Program-made: the position numbers and the translations under genes
The notes under the pieces: model-generated
Databases searched by the model: none
Told to the model about the DNA's origin: nothing
What the model saw: only the letters and a program-made list of their open reading frames with translations
In this document: in pieces, positions 54,893 to 64,000 of the stretch
How positions within the stretch are numbered: position 1 is the first letter of the stretch
How the letters are laid out: each line of letters starts with the position of its first letter
Assembly: GCA_039583875.1 (NCBI GenBank)
Contig: CM077163.1
Span: forward strand, 111,361,213 to 111,425,212
From: Platanthera guangdongensis
Taxonomy: Eukaryota; Streptophyta; Magnoliopsida; Asparagales; Orchidaceae
DNA length: 64,000 nucleotides
Reading direction: 5' to 3'

Positions 54893-56804
54893 CTACTCAT
54901 TGTCAGAGGAGGCGCTGCTGTCCGACTCGTCGAACAAGCGCGGGACTAGGTCGCGGACGGTCACCGTCTCCGCATCCGCGCGCACCACCCCCAGCTCCTT
55001 CATCATCTTAAGGACAACCTCCGCTGTCTTGATGTTTGAGTCCCGGCAGATGGCCTCCACCTCATCCACGGAATATCGGGAAGAAACGGGAAACTGATCC
55101 GTGGGGGGCGTCGCGCTGCTCTGAAGGCGAAGGTTCTCGGCTTTCAGCTTCTTGTTTTCCCCCTCCAGCTCCTCGATACGCGAGCGCATCCTGTTCGCCG
55201 TCTCGGCATCCTGCGGGAGGGAGGAAGGTAGGAGACTATGAGGGGCATGGGCGAGGCGGGCAAGGCAAAGATAAGGAAACTTACCACACCACCCTGGCTC
55301 TGTGCAAGGAGTTTGTCAGCAACATTCAACCGCTTCTCCAAGTCAATAGACTTCTCGCGCTCCGCGGCAAGACCGGTCTCCGCCTCTTTCCATTTCCTGT
55401 TGTTGAAGACAAGACGGCGCGAGACGCGATGCGCGAGCTCCAGGGAGCGAAACTGCGAGTGGACGCTTTTCAGAATGAGATCCCGCGAGGCCTCGTTGTC
55501 AGCGGGTTCGGAGCCAAGACCGCCATAAAGCCCGAAGCCTAGCGAAAAGGCGTGGCCGGTGGGATGGTCCTGTTCCTTCCAGGAAGGGAGAAGGGTGGAC
55601 ACCGACACTCGGTTGGAATCCTGCTCCCATATTAGAACCGGCTCGCCGGCGTCATCCTCCGTCACGGGCCCCATGTTGTAGTTAGGGTGTGAGGCGGGAG
55701 CCGGGCGGCTCGATGAGCCAGTTTCGCCAGGAGGAGGCTGAGGGGGCTGAGCACGACCGTGGGCGGCTGGTTCTGCAGAAATCGTCTCGCGGGTTGGCGA
55801 GACGGGCTGACGAGGAGGCGAGGGAGACGATAAGGTGATAGGTGAAAGAGACCCCTCGAGCTCTTCTCTTCTCTTGGCCGGCTTTTCCTTCTCGAAGGAC
55901 ACAGTCTTTTTCTTCTTCTTGGGGCTGAGGCGGGAGGTACCCTCGCCTGTAGGCCTCTTCTTGGCGACAGGGGTTAGCGTATCTTTCGCAGCCTCCGCCG
56001 CCATATTCGCTAGAGCGAGAGCTCGATTGCTCTGGTAGGGGGGATTGACGGGAACGGTCCTTTCTCCTAGAAATGGTAACAGTGAGCGGGAGAAAAAATT
56101 TTTACAGGGACAGAAGGGAATAGAGGTTTACCTTCGCCCGGAAAGACGGCAGGCAGCGAGTCCAGGTCTCGCCGCAGGTATTGGACTTCAAAATTCTTTC
56201 CCACGAAAAAGTCGCAGAGTTCCTTTTCGGCGCCCCCCACCTTGGGGGTATCGTAATAGCACTCGGCAGGGGATACCGGGGCGAGGGGGATGCCTCCTAG
56301 ATCCCCGCGTATGAAGACAAACCGTGTCAACCAATGATGGTTCTTGTTTGGGGTCTCGCATACTTTGAGGCCTTGACCTGTGAAGTAAGAAATGCCGTCG
56401 TCCTTGGCGTGGTAGACAAACAGCTTGCGGAAGGCGGTTAGACTGAACTCGATGCGCTCTCGCCGCAGGTAGCAAGCGAAGGCGACCAGCATGGAGATAG
56501 CATTGGGGTTGAACTGGGCCGGGACGACCCCAAAGTACTTCAGCACCAATTTAACCTCTGGCCAGAGGGGGAGCCTCAGTCCCGCCTCAAAGTGCGAGAT
56601 CGGGAAAGCCAGCTCATTGGAATAAAAGGTGTTGATGCACTCGCCCACCTTAGGCGGGCGAGATGGGTAGCAATCGGAGAGGTACTCGCGAGCAAAGCGG
56701 GCGTGGTCTTCCTCCGGCAGTCGGCCAAGAGGGAAGTCATGGTCGACGAAACGTTTCCCGCAACGGCTGCGGCCCTCGCCCTCTTCGATCTTCTTTTTCC
56801 CCAT
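54893..56804 (-). CDS. Antisense gene B of Tat element 2: three-exon Transposase_28-like gene, apparently intact
   Basis: Exons 56804-56132, 56066-55285 and 55210-54893. The introns (65 and 74 nt) have GTAAAC/TTTCTAG and GTAAGT/TCCCGCAG ends. Phases match exactly (1, then 0), giving about 590 residues with no stop. The ATG at 56804 lies in AACCATGGGG; another in-frame ATG is at 56891. A TATAAATA box sits at 56943-56936. The protein has an N-terminal helical domain like Pfam Transposase_28 (LKYFGVVPAQFNPNAISML, WLTRFVFIRGDLGG), a KKKKK basic block, a Pro/Ser-rich linker, STLLPSWKEQ, and C-terminal coiled coils (RSRIEELEGENKKLKAEN) with an acidic end. Function is not established. An accessory protein expressed from the opposite strand is likely. 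Confidence 0.85.
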
Positions 56805-56935
56805 GGTTGGCGAGACAGCGGTGAAAGCAGAAAGGGATGGTCCAGAAAGAGAGGCGCGAAACGATGAAGGAGGAACAGGAGCCGGGCTCAAAAGGACAGC
56901 TTAGAATATTGAGGGGCAGCGGTGGTGGTCGAAGG

Positions 56936-56943
56936 TATTTATA
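56936..56943 (-). promoter_or_regulatory. TATA box of antisense gene B, Tat element 2
   Basis: TATAAATA on the minus strand, 132 bp upstream of ATG 56804. The intervening sequence would be a leader of about 100 nt. An identical box precedes each of the other three antisense genes in this window. Confidence 0.7.
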
Positions 56944-57318
56944 AGAGGTAGAGAAAAGAGCGGGAAAGCAAGGCGGCGGGAAATGAGGGGACGTCCCGGC
57001 GCCTCGTTCTCTCCCCCGCTCTCTCTCTCTTAATTTCACTTCCTCTCTCACTCTCTCTCTAGAACTCAAGAGACGGAGGCGCCGCAGACACCCTTTCGAG
57101 GCAAGCAATCATTGCAGGATTAATAGAATGATAAAATAAAACAATATCTAATCATGGCAATAATGAAAAGACGGCATGATGCGACCAAAAGTCAAAACGA
57201 AAATCGTCCCGCAGAAGGGGGCGTCTCGTCCGAATAAGTTTGTACAAACATAGCAGTGATAAAACAGCGACATTAGTAAAAAACGAGATCCGGAGAAGGC
57301 GAGACGGGCTGAGACTGC

Positions 57319-58259
57319 TTAATTCCGCACCCACCGCCAGCGGCCATCCTTACCTCCCGCGCATGGCGGGCGGCCAGGGAGATGAAAGGCGCGAGCGGCG
57401 ATCACTCCGCGGCGCGCGAGACGGAGATGTTCATCCGTCTCGTTCAGTATAGCCTGGGGGTCAGTCCCGTCCAGCACCCCGTCCGCCTCCACCATCGCGG
57501 AAAGGCGGTGATGATCTGCTTCCATCCACTCCATGCGCCGGTCGGAGGCTTGCTTCTCGAGCTCCATCTCGCGGATTATGTGTGTGTATTTGCGGAACAT
57601 CCGGGCAGTCCTCCGTTTCAACTCCAGAGGGTCCATGGGATCACCTAGGTAGTCCTCGATCTCGCTCGGATGAGGAAGGGGCGAGAGGGGGGGAGATGCG
57701 GGAGCTTCCTCAGTATCAGAATCGAAATGGATACCTGCGAAAATAGTGAAAGGTTACAAACAAGGGTGACCCGCGCAAGCCGAATGGAAGAAGGCAAATC
57801 AACCGAGAGGCAAGAGGGAAAAAGATCTTACTTGGGATTCGAGGATTCCCCACCACTCGCGAGAGGTCTTCTCTTCGCGAGGGGGGTGGGGAGGCCATCT
57901 TGGGCGAGTCTGTGCGCTGAGGGACTTGACTTGCATTGTCATGGGGATCGGCAGGCACCTGCGAGTCAGCAGGACTTCCCTGAGAAAGCATAATCAGACA
58001 GGCGAGACAGGGGAAAGGAAAAATAACGTGATCACCTGTCCCCCCCCCCTGAGGAAGAGAACGGGGTGTCTATCGGAGCGGCCGAAGAAGTTGCACTCGC
58101 CGAGAGAGGGGCGCAGGCGGCTTTCGCTTTCTTGGTGCGAGAGGGCGGAGAGGCTGCGGGGGGAGTGCGCCCCAGATCTGGGAAAAGGGCATCTGTGCCG
58201 GACTTGTTCTGCCTCCGCACAATCGCAAGACGCTCACGGAAACTTTGGTTATGAGACAT
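57319..58259 (-). pseudogene. Antisense gene A of Tat element 2: three-exon basic/coiled-coil protein with a G-run frame break
   Basis: Exons can be placed at 58259-58036, 57979-57832 and 57734-57319, with intron ends GTGATC/TTTCTCAG and GTAAGA/TTTTCGCAG. A TATAAATA box at 58320-58313 lies 54 bp upstream of the ATG. Exons 2 and 3 are open and in phase. Exon 1 is open too but leaves the wrong phase into exon 2; a 10-G run (58040-58049) at its end is the likely site of the slip. The protein starts MSHNQSFRERL, is Pro/Ser/Lys-rich, and ends in a coiled coil (MFRKYTHIIREMELEKQAS). No family is recognised. It corresponds in place to antisense gene A of Tat element 1. Confidence 0.65.
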
Positions 58260-58312
58260 TCCAGAAGAAAGGGGGAATGCAAAAAGTGTTCCAAATGAAG
58301 GCTTACCCCCCA

Positions 58313-58320
58313 TATTTATA
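58313..58320 (-). promoter_or_regulatory. TATA box of antisense gene A, Tat element 2
   Basis: TATAAATA on the minus strand, 54 bp before ATG 58259 and about 120 bp inside the 3' LTR boundary. It faces into the element, opposite to gag-pol. Confidence 0.7.
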
Positions 58321-58420
58321 GGCAGTACGGGGAAGGAGGGGCCCACCCAAGATTCCCACAAAGGAACCTTAGCATCGCGAGCCATGGTTGGACTTATCTT
58401 TCCGAGGTTAGGGCAACCTC

Positions 58421-58437
58421 GAAAAGAGCGGGGATTG
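58421..58437 (+). other. Polypurine tract of Tat element 2
   Basis: GAAAAGAGCGGGGATTG directly precedes the 3' LTR, the normal plus-strand primer position. Confidence 0.75.
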
Positions 58438-59121
58438 TGTACAACCTGGGGCTCGCGAGAGACGGTCCAGCGGGCGAAGGGATGACTGGCGAGATGATAG
58501 GATGCCCACCTACAGGGGGCGAGAGGGGGGATCCTCTAGAGTGGGCGAGACCTTCTAGTGGGCGGAGTCACCCTAGAAGGCGAGAGAGCTCACATGCCGG
58601 AAAGGCGGCGAGACGGGCATGGCGGCCGTCTCGCCCGGCAGTACCTCCCCCACTCGCCGCAGGAGACTAACAGCTCTTTACCTATTTTGACCCATAAGGG
58701 GGATTTTTACCTTTGGGCCCCAGATGGTTTTACATTTTTACCCCTGGAGGCCTGCGTATAGCTCTCCAGAACAGCGGAGTTGGGCTATTAGCAGGCCCGG
58801 TCCAGGGTGTTTTGGTCATTTCGAGATGGTTTGAAAGTGATATTTGCAGAGCAGATTCAGAAACCTATAAATAGACCGATAAGGTGCCTGAGAAAGGGTG
58901 GTTGAACCTTCCCACTTTTTCCCTCTCAGGCACCTAGCTCAACACTGGCTAGGGAGGGGAAGACTAACAGTTCTTCCGGGTAAGAGGCGGGACCTCCAAG
59001 TTGAGTCCCCTCGGTCTGTTTCCAGGTCGCTGAGTCTCGTCAGGGCGGTAGCGCAAGGAGAGTACGTGTGGGCTGCATCCTGTTTCGAACTCTAGGAGGG
59101 ACCGAAAAGCCGGTTCCAACA
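58438..59121 (+). repeat. 3' LTR of Tat element 2
   Basis: Same length as the 5' LTR; I see about eight substitutions (for example near 58794, 58806, 58820, 58830, 58900, 58926, 58958 and 59035). TATA box at 58866-58874. Followed by the CCATT target duplication. Confidence 0.95.
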
Positions 59122-59160
59122 CCATTGTTGAATGAATTCTTTAGTTGAGGATCGTGGCAA

Positions 59161-59170
59161 ATTGATACCA
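59161..59170 (-). other. tRNA-iMet primer binding site of the chromovirus
   Basis: The minus strand reads TGGTATCAAT two bases after the LTR end at 59173; the first eight bases match the canonical initiator-Met site. It fixes the orientation of the chromovirus. Confidence 0.8.
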
Positions 59171-59172
59171 TT

Positions 59173-62100
59173 TGTAAGACCCCCCCTCCCGGATCCCACG
59201 GAGGGGGGTCTTATGCCCGGAACAGCCGCCTTGCGGTAGCATCAGCACACGGCCTAACCTGTACCACAAGACGCCTATTCCGCCGGCTACAACCAATATC
59301 AATATATACATGCCAACACAACCATAATATAAATAGAGAGAGAAGACAATCCACACTAAGCATATAGTCCAAATACATCAAATAAGAGAAGCTAAAACAT
59401 GCTTCTTCAAGATCAGAGTACAACTATGAAATTGCCCAACCAGGATACATTAGAGTCTCACAACACTCACATCCATAACCGATGGTAGGGACGGTACCGT
59501 CACTTCAGGCCCTGTCGTCCTGGTTGGCTGTCCTGCTGCAAGGTCTGCAACTGCTCTACCTACGGGGTAACCTCCTAAAAAAGGAAGACGTAGCAACCAT
59601 TAGTCGAAAAGACTAAGTGGCTTCACATCCTCTCCCCAGCGACTCCTCGGCACAGGGCGGAGAAAAGAGCAAGAGTACAAGTATAATAAATGGTATAATA
59701 GGTACAAGTAGGTGGTGATGGTACAATAAGATTAATAGCATTATATTCTAGCAGTTCCACTTAAGCAATAGTAATTCAACAAGTACAAGTAATTACAACA
59801 GGTAAGTAACTTAACTTATAAGGATGACCATACAAACTTATAAGTTAAGGATCGGTTTGCATAAAGTAACTCATCGTATAGGAGTGCCCATACAAACTTA
59901 TACGATGAGGATCTTGTTGTGCAATGCAATGAAATGGTATGTATGCTATGCAATGACTCACCCATGATCACACCATGCAAACGCTATGTCAACATAGACT
60001 AGTAGTTCCCACTATTCGAGCAGGTAACTAACCTCTCAGGCATCAACCGTCATGGCCAGACGGTGACAGTAGAGCGGCCATGTCTACAACTAGGCGAGTA
60101 TCCACACTACTTCTCCTAGTCCTCTGTACGCCTCAATGCTAAGAATACAATAGCGAAGCCCATGGGTACTATGGCCCAGCGGGGTCTCGGGTAGATGTGC
60201 AACGAGAAAACAGCCCGAACTGGCCTGGTGTGACCCGGAAGGGGCCTCAGAAGAAAGCACGAGGACACATCCCAACAGTTCACTTGACACTGAAGGGGCC
60301 TCGGGACGTGAACACCGAGGACACAACCCAACCGCCCAAAGTCTAACTGTCAACTCCCATCGGTGTGACGATCGGCGAGCCCTTAGACCTGCCACACTAT
60401 CCTTAACCTAGGATTACGATACCGCATGTCGACTCACACCACATGCAAATTCCACAACACCGTGGAATGGAAGGGGCCACAGAAGTAAGAATGAGGACAC
60501 AGCCCAACCATCCACTCGGCATGGAAGGAGCCCCAGGATGTGAACACCGAGGAGCAAGCCCAACCGCCCGTCTATACCTCATCTTAACACTAACCTAACT
60601 AGTGATAGTCAACACCGAACTTACATCCTTCCACAATACTACCTGTAGGGAGACTACACTCTAAGTATTGGACTACTAAATTTCATTCCAACCATCAAAC
60701 ATACTCATGGCCATAGTTTATCCTTCTATATGTCATTCCAAATGATTTCAGCATAATATAACATAATGCGCATATGTAACAGTCTACCAATTTCTAACAA
60801 GTCATTTGTTTAAGTAAGCTTGCATCACAATTCAGTTATATGAAATCCAAATGGTAAACTTCATCATTCATATCACTATGGTGGTTAACATAAAATAGTT
60901 CACCAAAGTCTCGAGTTAATTTGCAACATCGATTCCACCGAATCCAAATCCATATTATATAAAAGAAACCCAGAATTTAAGTGCAGAATAAATCTGGATA
61001 GCAATTTCAACCGGAGATTTCCAAAGCTACATGAATCCGGTGAAGGCGTGCTACCCCTCGATGGAAAGGCCTTTCCATGGGTTACAACTTTCATATTCAG
61101 CCCACAACCCAGATTTGAGTGTATCCTATTTGAAATCGGCTTCAAAATCCGCTGCACACAGAACACAATTTCTGCATGCAGGTTTGCCGGATGTCAACTT
61201 CGTCTAGACCTTCCCATGGCTATAGACTTTGCCTGAAGTCATGCAACCAATCGTTGGAAAGGTATTTTCAAGGGCTTCAACTTTCATGTTCAGTAGACAG
61301 CCCAGATCTGGCATATCACACCTGAAAATGGCCGTGAAGCTCACTACGCGTAGAACACAGATTCTCCACGCAGCTTAAAGAGGAATAAACGGCATCGGTT
61401 CATCTCCCTCCTCAAGTTGGTCTTCCAAAATCACACCAGGAATTCCTCCTCCCTTATTCACCCTCATGAGGCCATGATTCTTCACAAAACCATCCCCCGT
61501 CTTCGCATAGAAGGCTGGAGAGTTTGAAGACACCACTAACCTTAGAGCACAAGCCCTAAAACAGCCTCTTCCTAGAGAAATCACCATCTCACTAGTCTAG
61601 ACTCTTTTGAGTCGACATATCATATAAAAATATACAGATCTAGCACCAAGGGAGAGGGGGAGGAAGCTAACCTCATTTCTGGCGTTTCCACTATTTTCGG
61701 CCATGGATTGTGTAACTCTTCTCGGTGGCATCTTCTCCTTCACGGTGGCGGCGGATCTCCTCCTTTAGAATTGGCTAAATCAACTTCCTTCTCTCAACAG
61801 GAGTTTCTCTCAGAAAATAGGGGATGAAATGAGCATGAGAACGGCTAGGGTTTTCTCTTCCCCTTATATATAAAAAGTGACACTGGTAGTGACACGCCCT
61901 TGTCCTTACCCGTGTCCTGCTTGGTCGAAATGGCAACGACAGTTTCCGTGTCGGTTCAATACTTAACACGTGTAGGGACACGCCCGCGTCCCGACCCGTG
62001 TACACATGACACGGTCGTGTTCCCTGGACGTGTCCATCTCTGGATACATTTTGACGAACTCAACTCCACACAACGATACCCGGGTAGGGACACGCCCGTG

Positions 62101-62763
62101 TCGCTGCCCGTGTCACACAATTCGTCGATCTCGACACGTAGTTCGCCGATCTCGATACGCTCTGTCGAGTATAACTCGACACACATGGGTAGTGACACGC
62201 CCGTGTCGCTACCCGTGTCATACGATGTCGACACACCTCGTCGATATCGACACATCCTGTCGACTGTAACTCGACACACACAGTTAGGGACACGCCCGTG
62301 TCGCTACCCATGTCATACGATGTCGACACACCTCATCGATCTCGACACGCCCTGCCGAGTGTAACTCGACACACATGGGTAGGGACACACCCGTGTTGCT
62401 ACCCATGTCATACGATGTCGACACACCTCATCGATCTGGACACGCCTCATCGAGTTCAACTCGACGCACACGCACACGGGTAGGGACACGCCCGTGTCTC
62501 TACCCATGTCACCTCATACGGGTAGTGACACGCCCGTGTCACTACCGGAGTCCTTCTTGGACATACTCGAGTCATTGACTTGAGAGCCGGCCACTCCCAC
62601 ACGGGTAGGGACATGCCCGTGTCTCTACCCGTATCCTATGCTTGACTGATTTTTCCTCCTTTTCACATGTGCTGCCCTATTGTTAGCACTCCCCATGAAC
62701 CCTAGTCAGCTCCCCTGACTCTAAAACACGCACGAGGGGCCTAGTGCGATTCGGGATGTTACA
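59173..62763 (-). repeat. 5' LTR (minus orientation) of the chromovirus
   Basis: Pairs with 38891-42415 along its whole length, with frequent substitutions and small indels. On the minus strand the TATA box is at 61870-61862, with the palindrome cluster at 61880-62640 upstream. The stem-loop pair recurs at 59811-59909. Small ORFs inside are not supported. Confidence 0.9.
61880..62640. repeat. GACACGGGT/ACCCGTGTC palindrome cluster in the right chromovirus LTR
   Basis: The same type of units as at 41640-42290, with one or two more copies (phrases beginning near 62083, 62187, 62283 and 62375), so unit number differs between the LTRs of one element. TCGTCGA and TGTCGACA cores lie in each spacer. 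Confidence 0.85.
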
Positions 62764-63769
62764 ATGAGGAGGATGAAGAAAAATATGGATGGCATGGGTT
62801 GATGGCAATGTCTGCAGAAGAAAGAAGTCAGGAAGAATCAGAATCAATCAAGGTACAATCTCTCTCAAATTCTGTATCTTTCTCTTATTTTGAATCCAGT
62901 CCAGATACTGGTACATATTCATCCGGTTATGAAGATTACTATGAATCTATGACTGATGTCAATCAATTGATTGATAAGTTTGGACTTCTCCTAATTGCTC
63001 TAAAGGAGAGCAGAATACTTGCCAAAAGGCAAGTCAAGGAAATAGAGGTCCTAAATCCTTATAAAACTCTCTATAATAATAAATCTATTGAGTTTTATAA
63101 GAGAAGTCATGAGATGTCTGAGCTCAAGAAAAATCTTGAGTGTCAGACCATGCTTCTAGAAGAAAAGAAGAAGCACATCAGATATCTGGAACAAAAGTTC
63201 TCATAGTTGTTGGGGATTTCTCAGTCACAGGGTTAGTTCCCAAAAGCTACAACTTGGCAAGTCCCTAAGAAGCTGGGTATTAACCACATCAATTACCATT
63301 TCAAATCTGATTTCCCTAGTAAGAGGACAGTGTTTTAGAAGGCAAATACACCTTCTAAAACTGTCAAGTTTGCACCACTCCAGAAGGATCAATCAAATGT
63401 GTGCTCCACCAGTGGGGTGAATGCACATGATCCAAGAAAGAGTGACACTGTCCACTCTAGCCACAAAGTTCAGGAGAAGATCTTTAGATTTGGATCCAAT
63501 TATCCTCAATCTAAGGAAATGAGAATGTCCACTAGATGGCAGGCTCCAAAAATACATCAGGACCATTTTGGACAAGCTGTATTTAGTTCCTCAGCACCTT
63601 CACTCAGGAAGAAGGGAGCAACATCATGTAATGCTCATCCAGCAAAGTCTGGTGTTGATCACATCTCTCATGCACAGCAAGCTGTGCTGTCCTAAAGTGA
63701 AGGTACAAAATTCATAATGTTGGTGCTATGGGAAAGTGGGTCACTATGCCATTGATTGTTCGCATAACC
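62764..63769 (+). pseudogene. gag of element C, C-terminal part
   Basis: It resumes at the second ATGAG copy with an acidic segment, then a coiled coil (TDVNQLIDKFGLLL, ILAKRQVKEIEVL, YLEQKFS; open at 62799-63206) that matches element B's Gag. After stops near 63204 and 63338, the sequence continues to a zinc knuckle-like GKVGHYAIDC at about 63728-63757. It is cut at 63770 by another insertion. Nonfunctional. Confidence 0.8.
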
Positions 63770-64000
63770 TGTCATAACCCGCATTTCCTCAACGAGCATA
63801 TCGTATCAGAGCAAGAGGAACTACGGGTTATGATGCCACGTCATGCAGGGGATAACTGCACACGCTCAGGCAACTCTTGACGCTTACTTTACAAGTTGAA
63901 ATTCAACAGTTACATGCACGCAAACGTTTGGATTAAATGGCCGTATCCCTCGGCCTTAGATATCAAAACACATATGCACGCGGCGGAAATCCTTTATTTA
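63770..64000 (+). mobile_element. Element D: start of another LTR-type insertion in element C's gag
   Basis: The gag homology stops after CGCATAACC, and a new sequence starts TGTCATAACCCGC, an LTR-like TG terminus of the kind found in plant gypsy elements. It continues to the window end without an ORF. The preceding five bases are TAACC. Family and orientation cannot be told from 231 bases. Confidence 0.5.

Larger units (their letters stand above)
46399..59121 (+). mobile_element. Tat element 2: young Ty3/gypsy retrotransposon with two antisense genes
   Basis: 12.7 kb, with 684-bp LTRs (TGTACAACC...GGTTCCAACA) flanked by perfect CCATT duplications (46394-46398, 59122-59126). I count about eight differences between the LTRs, giving about 99% identity, the youngest insertion in the window. 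Order: LTR, primer site, gag-protease, RT-RNase H, second RNase H-integrase, an 86-bp tandem array, two antisense spliced genes, polypurine tract, LTR. The word GGCGAGAC/GTCTCGCC is frequent outside pol. Inserted in the leader of the chromovirus. Confidence 0.95.
38891..62763 (-). mobile_element. Tekay/Del-like chromovirus (Ty3/gypsy), minus strand, lacking gag, split by Tat element 2
   Basis: LTRs of 3525 bp (38891-42415) and 3591 bp (59173-62763), starting TGTAA and ending in ACA, are flanked by ATGAG on both sides (38886-38890, 62764-62768). The minus strand carries an initiator-Met primer site at 59170-59161, protease, RT, RNase H, integrase and a chromodomain, then a TTTCGGGGACGAAAT phrase near 42455-42441 known from the end of Del-type elements. 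Tat element 2 occupies 46399-59121. Without it the element is about 11.1 kb. Very long LTRs plus chromodomain point to the Tekay/Del lineage. Confidence 0.9.
30336..63769 (+). mobile_element. Element C: plus-strand SIRE-like copia element, heavily interrupted
   Basis: The 5' LTR (30336-38214) contains the Harbinger and the foldback. Primer site at 38217, then gag (38321-38890), the chromovirus (38891-62763), the rest of gag (62764-63769) and another LTR start at 63770. Integrase, RT and the 3' LTR would lie beyond the window or are lost. It appears to be inserted into the LTR of its relative, element B, in opposite orientation. The bases before it are GAAAT; the matching duplication is outside the window. 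Confidence 0.75.

Noticed and set aside
1..64000. Bacterial or phage origin of the window
   Set aside because: Plant LTR retrotransposons, spliceosomal introns and TATA boxes throughout, and no bacterial operon or ribosome-binding pattern.

Overview
The window is plant nuclear DNA, almost certainly gene-poor heterochromatin of a flowering plant. It is built nearly entirely of transposable elements nested in one another, and I found no host gene, tRNA, rRNA or CRISPR array. The plant assignment rests on Ty1/copia elements of the SIRE/Maximus type (initiator-Met primer site, extra env-like ORF after pol), two Ty3/gypsy elements of the Tat type (two RNase H domains, antisense genes after pol), a Tekay/Del-like chromovirus with 3.5-kb LTRs and a PIF/Harbinger transposon. 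The species cannot be named.

Layout. (A) 1-9049: plus-strand SIRE-like copia element, cut by the window start, ending in a 1.9-kb 3' LTR. (B) 9050-30335: minus-strand SIRE-like element keeping gag, a protease scrap and the env-like ORF but lacking most of pol. It is split by Tat element 1 (11464-24748, 755-bp LTRs, about 93% alike by hand count). (C) 30336 to 63769: plus-strand element of the same family as B, whose 5' LTR carries a complete 4.9-kb Harbinger (30975-35917, TGA target duplication) and a 403-bp foldback (37224-37626). Its gag is split by the minus-strand chromovirus (38891-62763, ATGAG duplication), which holds Tat element 2 (46399-59121, CCATT duplication, 684-bp LTRs about 99% alike). 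(D) 63770 to the end: the first bases of another probable LTR in C's gag.

How the genes work. Each retroelement encodes its own capsid, protease, reverse transcriptase/RNase H and integrase, but almost all copies are broken by stops, frameshifts or lost catalytic residues. Tat element 2 is the youngest and most complete. Behind pol, both Tat elements carry two antisense genes. All four have a TATAAATA box 54-132 bp upstream of their ATG, and introns can be placed in at least three. The Transposase_28-like antisense gene of element 2 (54893-56804) is open through three exons with matching phases.

The most interesting pattern runs through every retroelement family here. Non-pol DNA is packed with a short family-specific word on both strands: TCGACGAA in element A, GCGGAC in Tat 1, GGCGAGAC in Tat 2, GACACGGG/CCCGTGTC in the chromovirus, GCTGAGAC in B and C. 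In the two Tat elements pol is nearly free of the word. I suggest, as inference only, that these words are binding sites for element-encoded accessory proteins, comparable to the anti-silencing VANC proteins of VANDAL transposons.
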